Shown: positions 7,157-10,837 of the stretch, one piece after another | Position numbering within the stretch: the first letter of the stretch is position 1 | How the letters are laid out: every line of letters starts with the position of its first letter | Source: Rhodospirillales bacterium | GTDB taxonomy: Bacteria; Pseudomonadota; Alphaproteobacteria; Micavibrionales; UBA2020 | Assembly: GCA_023266795.1 (NCBI GenBank) | Contig: JAHFPI010000027.1 | Coordinates: 2,715 to 13,551 of the forward strand | Direction: 5' to 3' | Length of the DNA stretch: 10,837 nucleotides | Translations under genes and position numbers: made by a program | Notes under the pieces: model-generated | Seen by the model: the letters and a program-made list of their open reading frames with translations, nothing else | Databases searched by the model: none | What the model was told of the DNA's origin: nothing

Positions 7157-7726
7157 ATGCAATTGACAGTAAAAGGCAAACACCTCGATGTGGGCGACGC
7201 CCTGCGTGCGCACGTTCAGGAGCAGCTCTCGCATACGGCCAAAAAATATTTCCGCGACCCGATCGAAGCCACGGTGATTTTTTCCAAGGAAAAAAACCAT
7301 CTTTTCAAGGCGGACATCTCCATCCACGTCGGCGGCGGCATCGTGCTGCAGACCGAGCATGAGGCGGACGATCCCTATCCCGCGTTCGATGTCGCGGCCA
7401 AGGCGGCGGGCAAGCGCCTGAGCCGTTACAAAGACAAACTCCGCGACCACCGCAAGACCCAGCCCGAAGAGCTGACCGCCAACTATACCACTCTCAAGCC
7501 CGACGAGAACGAAGCCGAGGGTGGTACGGAACCGGCGGTGATCGCCGAAATGGAAATGCCGGTGCTGACGCTGGCCGTCGCTGACGCCGTGATGCGCCTC
7601 GAGCTGGGCGGTCTGCCCGCGCTGCTGTTCCGCAACGCCAAGCACAGCGGCCTCAACATGGTCTACCGCCGCAAGGACGGCAACATCGGCTGGGTCGATC
7701 CCGACGGCACCAGGAAGAAGAAATAA
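7157..7726 (+). CDS. hpf: Ribosome hibernation promoting factor, long form
   Basis: Hpf binds the decoding centre of idle 30S subunits, and its long form links 70S ribosomes into inactive 100S dimers in slow growth. The 189-aa product has the N-terminal S30AE/YfiA domain (1-100: MQLTVKGKHLDVGDALRAHV, DISIHVGGG, YPAFDVAAKAAGKRLSRYKDKL), an acidic linker (about 105-130), and the C-terminal dimerisation domain (about 131-185: MPVLTLAVADAVMRLEL, PALLFRNAKHSGLNMVYRRKDGNIGWVDP). E. coli Hpf has only the first domain (95 aa), so this is the two-domain type found in most bacteria. AAGG lies 8 to 9 bases upstream of ATG 7157. ptsN, which often follows hpf in proteobacteria, is absent; a repeat and a terminator follow instead. 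Confidence 0.96.
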   Translation: MQLTVKGKHLDVGDALRAHVQEQLSHTAKKYFRDPIEATVIFSKEKNHLFKADISIHVGGGIVLQTEHEADDPYPAFDVAAKAAGKRLSRYKDKLRDHRKTQPEELTANYTTLKPDENEAEGGTEPAVIAEMEMPVLTLAVADAVMRLELGGLPALLFRNAKHSGLNMVYRRKDGNIGWVDPDGTRKKK

Positions 7727-7737
7727 CCCCACCCATT

Positions 7738-7831
7738 GTCATCCCTGCGAAAGCAGGGATCCAGTTGGTGTTTTTCTTTGTTTAATTAAATTCAAAAGAC
7801 CCGACTAGGCCCCTGCTTTCGCAGGGGTGAC
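7738..7831. repeat. REPIN-like element 3, downstream of hpf
   Basis: This 94-bp element has 28-bp inverted arms at 7738-7765 and 7804-7831. The left arm folds as CCCTGC-GAAA-GCAGGG (7743-7758) and the right as CCCCTGC-TTTC-GCAGGGG. The spacer starts TGGTGTTTTT and ends AAAGACCCG, as in element 2, but its centre differs and is 11 bases longer. It lies in the same orientation as element 2, so the two copies bracket rpoN-hpf. It starts 11 bases after the hpf stop. Confidence 0.88.
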
Positions 7832-7850
7832 AAGTAGGGAGAACAAAACA

Positions 7851-7886
7851 AAACCCCCGCGCTGAAAAATCAGGCGGGGGTTTTTT
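7851..7886. terminator. Bidirectional Rho-independent terminator
   Basis: A perfect 10-bp stem, AAACCCCCGC (7851-7860) with GCGGGGGTTT (7874-7883), is extended by CTGA/TCAG around AAAA after a one-base bulge. On plus it runs into T6 (7881-7886), ending the kdsD-to-hpf block. On minus it is followed by a T-rich stretch, so it can also end the convergent 123-aa gene, whose stop lies about 30 bases away. Confidence 0.9.
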
Positions 7887-7916
7887 CCTGTGTGTGCAGG
7901 AATTCAGGGAAAGTTT

Positions 7917-8288
7917 TTAGACGCCGGGCTTGTTTTTAGGAGCGCGGGGTTTGCGTGCCTTCGGCTTCGCCGTTTTTTCTTCGGCAGTTTTGTCAGGAGC
8001 GGGCGTTCCTTCGTCGCTGAAGAAATCTTTCAGGACATCGTGCTTGGAAGACATATCCGGCTTGCCGAGGTTCGGGCCGTCGGTGAAGCCTTTGTCGTCT
8101 TTTGCGGGAGCTTCAGGCGCCGTCAGTTCCTGCAGTTTTTTGTCCACGGCTTTGCTGACATCTTTTGCGGCGGCTTCAGCATCGGCTTTTAAAGAAGCAG
8201 CTTCTGCTTTTGCCAGATCCAGATAGGGCTGTGCGTCTTCCAGCGCTTTCTTGGCCTTGTCCTTAATGTCTTTCAGATTGAATCCCAT
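7917..8288 (-). CDS. Small Lys/Ala-rich helical protein of unknown function
   Basis: I do not recognise this 123-aa product. Residues 1-56 (MGFNLKDIKDKAKKALEDAQ onward) have strongly helix-forming, amphipathic, coiled-coil-like composition rich in Lys, Ala, Asp and Glu. Residues 57-100 look disordered and acidic, with a small hydrophobic patch at HDVLKDFF (83-90). The tail (101-123) is basic and Pro/Ala-rich (KPKARKPRAPKNK), similar in character to histone-H1-like or nucleic-acid-binding tails. There is no signal peptide or membrane segment, so it should be cytoplasmic. That it is real is supported by an excellent ribosome site (AGGAGA, 5 bases before the ATG), its own apparent terminator, and a frame bounded by both. 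It stands alone, convergent to hpf. A DNA- or polymer-binding or stress-protectant role is possible but not shown. Confidence 0.75.
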   Translation of the reverse strand: MGFNLKDIKDKAKKALEDAQPYLDLAKAEAASLKADAEAAAKDVSKAVDKKLQELTAPEAPAKDDKGFTDGPNLGKPDMSSKHDVLKDFFSDEGTPAPDKTAEEKTAKPKARKPRAPKNKPGV

Positions 8289-8327
8289 GAGTGTCTCCTG
8301 TGTGATGATGTTGTTTTGCCTGATGTT

Positions 8328-8355
8328 TTTAGCATAATGCCTGCGCTGGCGTCAA
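8328..8355 (-). promoter_or_regulatory. Candidate promoter of the 123-aa gene
   Basis: On minus, TTGACG (8355-8350) is followed after 16 bases by GCTAAA (8333-8328). The -35 is good and the -10 is weak. It lies about 40 bases before the gene start, in a 131-bp gap between truA and the small gene that shows nothing else, and no terminator was found at the 3' end of truA. Read-through from truA is therefore also possible. Confidence 0.3.
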
Positions 8356-8419
8356 TGATTATGAATATGAACGGCGTATTTTTTGCTAACCATTTGAAAT
8401 AGCGTAAAAAATGTTTTTC

Positions 8420-9223
8420 CTATGCAGAAGCATCCCGCGCAGAATCGGCGGACCCGTCGCCTTTATAATCGACTCGCACGAAATAAAGCCCGGAGGCGGG
8501 AGCCATCGGGCCGGCCATGGTGCGGTCTTTGGCTTCCAGCGCGCGCTTGACGCGCTCCGGCCCCCACTTGCCTTCGCCGACGAGTTTCAGCGTGCCGACG
8601 ATATTGCGGATCTGGTGATGCAGGAACGATTTGGCCTCGGCGCGGATTTCGAGGTGCCGCCCGAAGCTGAGGTTGTATGTGGTCTCGGTCACGTCGAGCC
8701 GGTCCATGGTGCGGACGGGCGATTTGGCCTGACACTCCGCCGCGCGGAAGCTGGTGAAGTCGTGCGTGCCGAGCAGGTGCTGCGCCGCCGCCTGCATGGC
8801 GGAGACGTCGAGGTCGCGCCCGACATGCCAGACGTAGGGCGCTTCCAGCGCCGGCGACGCCCAGCGGTTCATTAAAATTTTGTAGCAATAGACGCGGTAG
8901 GCCGCGCCGAAACGCGCATGGAAACTTGATGACGCTTTTTCGGCCTTCACGACCGAGATCGGATGCGGACGGAGGTGCGCGTTGATCGCGCCGCTGACGA
9001 TTTTTTCGTCGGCGTCTTTTTCAAGGTCGAAGTGCGCAACCTGACCGACCGCATGCACGCCGGCATCGGTGCGCCCCGCCGCGCGCAAAACCACTTCCTC
9101 GCCGCAAAAGTCGAAAATCGCTTTTTCCATGCAGCCTTGGATCGAGGGGCCGTTCTCCTGCCGCTGCCAGCCGACAAAGTTCGTGCCGTCATATTCGATG
9201 GTGAGCTTCCAGCGCTGGGTCAT
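8420..9223 (-). CDS. truA: tRNA pseudouridine(38-40) synthase TruA
   Basis: TruA isomerises uridine to pseudouridine at positions 38, 39 and 40 in the anticodon arm of many tRNAs. The 267-aa product matches the family length (270 in E. coli). The N-terminal strand (KLTIEYDGTNFVGWQRQ, 6-22) and the catalytic motif AAGRTDAGVHAVGQVAHF, with the nucleophile at D53, are intact. The C-terminal half holds the family motifs HDFTSFRA and FLHHQIRNIVGTL. AAAGGG lies a few bases upstream of the ATG at 9223. It follows fmt on the same strand after a 109-bp gap filled by a repeat; def-fmt-truA is a common alphaproteobacterial order, so co-transcription is likely unless the repeat stops it. Confidence 0.97.
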   Translation of the reverse strand: MTQRWKLTIEYDGTNFVGWQRQENGPSIQGCMEKAIFDFCGEEVVLRAAGRTDAGVHAVGQVAHFDLEKDADEKIVSGAINAHLRPHPISVVKAEKASSSFHARFGAAYRVYCYKILMNRWASPALEAPYVWHVGRDLDVSAMQAAAQHLLGTHDFTSFRAAECQAKSPVRTMDRLDVTETTYNLSFGRHLEIRAEAKSFLHHQIRNIVGTLKLVGEGKWGPERVKRALEAKDRTMAGPMAPASGLYFVRVDYKGDGSADSARDASA

Positions 9224-9240
9224 GATAAACCCTTTACTGC

Positions 9241-9319
9241 CATCCTGAGCGTAGCGAAGGATCTCCCTCCGTTAATCAATAGTGGGGAGATCCTTCGGTC
9301 GCTGCGCTTCCTCAGGATG
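9241..9319. repeat. Second-family inverted repeat between fmt and truA
   Basis: The outer arms CATCCTGAG (9241-9249) and CTCAGGATG (9311-9319) pair perfectly, as do the inner arms AAGGATCTCCC (9257-9267) and GGGAGATCCTT (9285-9295). Between them the two sides differ in length (7 versus 15 bases), giving an asymmetric internal loop rich in CG steps. Each side also has its own ATCCT/AGGAT pairing. The sequence is unrelated to elements 1-3. It resembles the dispersed CCTGAG...AAGGATCT repeats known in many proteobacterial genomes. Confidence 0.82.
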
Positions 9320-9332
9320 ACAGGGAGGCTGG

Positions 9333-10298
9333 TCATGACAGCCTATCCCCGACATTCAGGTGCATGCCGTTCATGAAGGAAATGCCGTCCATCGGCTTGC
9401 GGTCCTGCGGCTGGACGCATTTCAGCAGCAGCGCGTCCTTGCCGCAGGCGACGACCAGCCCGCGCCGTTCCGGCGCTAAACAAATATCAGGCGCCTTCGC
9501 GCCGCGGCCGAGGATTTCTCCCGGCGCTCCGTGCCGCTTTTCAACCGCCGCCTCTAGCACCTTCAGCCGCTGGCCGTTGTACATGCACCACAACGGATGC
9601 AGGGCGCGGAGCTGGCGCTCGATGGTTTCGGCGGGCTGCGTCCAGTCTATTTTGCTGTCTTCCTTGGTCAGCATCGCGGCATAAGTGGCGCCGGTTTCTT
9701 CCTGCGGCTGCGGCACGGGCGGGGTGCCGGCGGCGATCAGGCGCAGGGTTTCGACAATAAGTTCCGCGCCTTCGGCGGCGAGCGTGTCATGCAGCCGGTC
9801 GGCTGTGGTGACGGGGGTGATCGGCACCGTGCCGCGCAGCAGCACGTCGCCGGTGTCGAGTCCCTTGTCCATCTGCATGATGCAGATGCCGGTTTCGGTG
9901 TCGCCCGCGAGGATGGCGCGCTGGATGGGCGCCGCCCCGCGCCAGCGCGGCAGCAGCGACGCATGGATATTGATGCAGCCATACTTGGGCGCGTCCAGCA
10001 CCTCCTGCGGCAGAATTAATCCGTAGGCGGCGACCACGGCGGCATCCAGTTTGAGCGCGGCGAAGTCGCGCCGCGCGTCAGCGTCTTTTTTGAAGCTGCG
10101 CGGGGTGCGGACGGGGATGTTCAGCTCTTCGGCGCGGCGCTGCACCGGCGAGGGATGGAGCTTGTGCCCGCGCCCTGCGGGGCGCGGCGGCTGGCAATAG
10201 ACGCAGACGATCTCATGCCCCGCCGCCGCCAGCGCATCCAGCACTGTGACGGAGAATTCCGGCGTGCCCATAAAGGCGATTTTCAGCGGCTGGTTCAT
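9333..10298 (-). CDS. fmt: Methionyl-tRNA formyltransferase
   Basis: Fmt transfers a formyl group from 10-formyl-tetrahydrofolate to Met-tRNA(fMet), making the initiator for bacterial translation. The 321-aa product fits the family (315 in E. coli). The N-terminal Rossmann-type domain begins KIAFMGTPEFSV (6-17). The active-site residues N110, H112 and D148 are present in NIHASLLPRWRGAAPIQ (110-126) and MDKGLDTGD (143-151). The C-terminal tRNA-binding domain spans about 205-305. The start lies 6 bases after the def stop and has no clear Shine-Dalgarno (the upstream bases are pyrimidine-rich), suggesting translational coupling to def. Its partner Def removes the same formyl group after synthesis. 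Confidence 0.97.
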   Translation of the reverse strand: MNQPLKIAFMGTPEFSVTVLDALAAAGHEIVCVYCQPPRPAGRGHKLHPSPVQRRAEELNIPVRTPRSFKKDADARRDFAALKLDAAVVAAYGLILPQEVLDAPKYGCINIHASLLPRWRGAAPIQRAILAGDTETGICIMQMDKGLDTGDVLLRGTVPITPVTTADRLHDTLAAEGAELIVETLRLIAAGTPPVPQPQEETGATYAAMLTKEDSKIDWTQPAETIERQLRALHPLWCMYNGQRLKVLEAAVEKRHGAPGEILGRGAKAPDICLAPERRGLVVACGKDALLLKCVQPQDRKPMDGISFMNGMHLNVGDRLS

Positions 10299-10304
10299 GC
10301 GGGG

Positions 10305-10837
10305 TCAGAGGATATGGCTTTTCACCATGTCTTCTTCGTTCTCTTTGGTGAATTTTTTGAGCTTGCGCATCAGGATGTCGCGCTTGAGCGTGGAGAGATG
10401 GTCGACGAATAAAATGCCGTCGAGATGGTCCATCTCGTGCTGCAGGCAGGTGGCGAGCAGAGTGTCGGCCTCGATCTCATGTGTCTTGCCGTCGTAATCG
10501 ATGTATTTCACCTTCACTTTGTCGGGGCGCGTGACGTCGGCATACTGGCCGGGGACGGAGAGGCAGCCTTCGTTGTAAATGCGCAGGTCTTCCGAAGCCC
10601 AGAGGATTTCCGGGTTGATGAAGCACTGCGGCTTGGTGCGGCGTTCCGCCGGCGTCAGGTCCTTGCCGCGCGGCTGGTTGATGTCCAGCACAAGGATGCG
10701 CTTGGAGACGCCCACCTGCGGCGCGGCCAGCCCGATGCCGTCGCAGGCGTACATCGTATCGAGCATGTCGTCCATCAGTTTGCGCAGTTCGGCGGTGACG
10801 CTGCCTTTGACGGGCTCGGCTTTTTTCTTCAGCACCG
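10305..10837 (-). CDS. def: Peptide deformylase, 5' end outside the window
   Basis: Def is a metal-dependent hydrolase that removes the formyl group from the N-terminal Met of new proteins. The visible part (about 177 codons) contains all three family motifs: GIGLAAPQVG, EGCLSVPG (metal-binding Cys) and QHEMDH (two metal-binding His and catalytic Glu). The frame runs off the right edge. The GTG at 10835-10833 gives VLKKKAEPV, which in this family is internal and usually preceded by about 10-15 residues, so the true start lies beyond the window. The C-terminus extends past the catalytic core with a charged tail (TKENEEDMVKSHIL). It is the first visible gene of the def-fmt-truA block. Confidence 0.96.
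   Translation of the reverse strand, partial: VLKKKAEPVKGSVTAELRKLMDDMLDTMYACDGIGLAAPQVGVSKRILVLDINQPRGKDLTPAERRTKPQCFINPEILWASEDLRIYNEGCLSVPGQYADVTRPDKVKVKYIDYDGKTHEIEADTLLATCLQHEMDHLDGILFVDHLSTLKRDILMRKLKKFTKENEEDMVKSHIL

Noticed and set aside
5794..7179. Minus-strand open frame of 461 codons opposite rpoN
   Set aside because: rpoN has every expected motif on plus; the antisense product is a codon-bias shadow.
3748..7831. The repeats as a CRISPR array
   Set aside because: Copies are about 1.6-2.3 kb apart, are inverted pairs with internal hairpins, and lack regular spacers or cas genes.
10833..10835. GTG as the start codon of def
   Set aside because: VLKKKAEPV corresponds to an internal segment in deformylases, so the gene simply runs off the window.

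Overview
The window is GC-rich, densely coded bacterial chromosome. Gene content and order point to a Gram-negative alphaproteobacterium: LPS-transport genes lie next to rpoN and a long-form hpf, and def-fmt-truA forms its own block. This assignment is inferred from gene order and protein character, not from any database search. I see no phage, plasmid or defence genes; this is core housekeeping DNA carrying small dispersed repeats.

Layout. Positions 106-1899 (minus) encode an MsbA-like ABC exporter half-transporter. It diverges, across a 186-bp AT-rich region holding a TGTCAAT-N6-ATTGACA palindrome, from a plus-strand block: kdsD (2086-3087), lptC (3084-3722), lptA (3719-4630), lptB (4630-5397), rpoN (5542-7071) and hpf (7157-7726). 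The first four genes overlap by 4, 4 and 1 bases, so they are probably translationally coupled. A repeat and a perfect terminator hairpin (7851-7883) end this block. On the minus strand follow a 123-aa Lys/Ala-rich protein of unknown function (7917-8288), then truA (8420-9223), fmt (9333-10298) and def (10305 to the window edge, 5' end missing), transcribed def-fmt-truA.

How the genes work together. KdsD makes arabinose 5-phosphate for Kdo, an inner-core LPS sugar. LptB (ATPase), LptC (membrane-anchored) and LptA (periplasmic bridge) are parts of the machine that moves finished LPS to the outer membrane. The ABC exporter could be a lipid flippase, but this is not proven. RpoN is sigma-54 and Hpf is the long ribosome-hibernation factor. 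Def and Fmt handle removal and addition of the N-formyl group on initiator Met, and TruA makes pseudouridine in tRNA.

Most interesting signal. Three REPIN-like elements (paired, inverted, self-complementary arms) occur within about 4 kb. Two lie between genes and bracket rpoN-hpf. The third lies in frame inside lptA, splitting what looks like its signal peptide and adding about 34 residues that should be removed on export. A fourth element of a different family separates fmt from truA.
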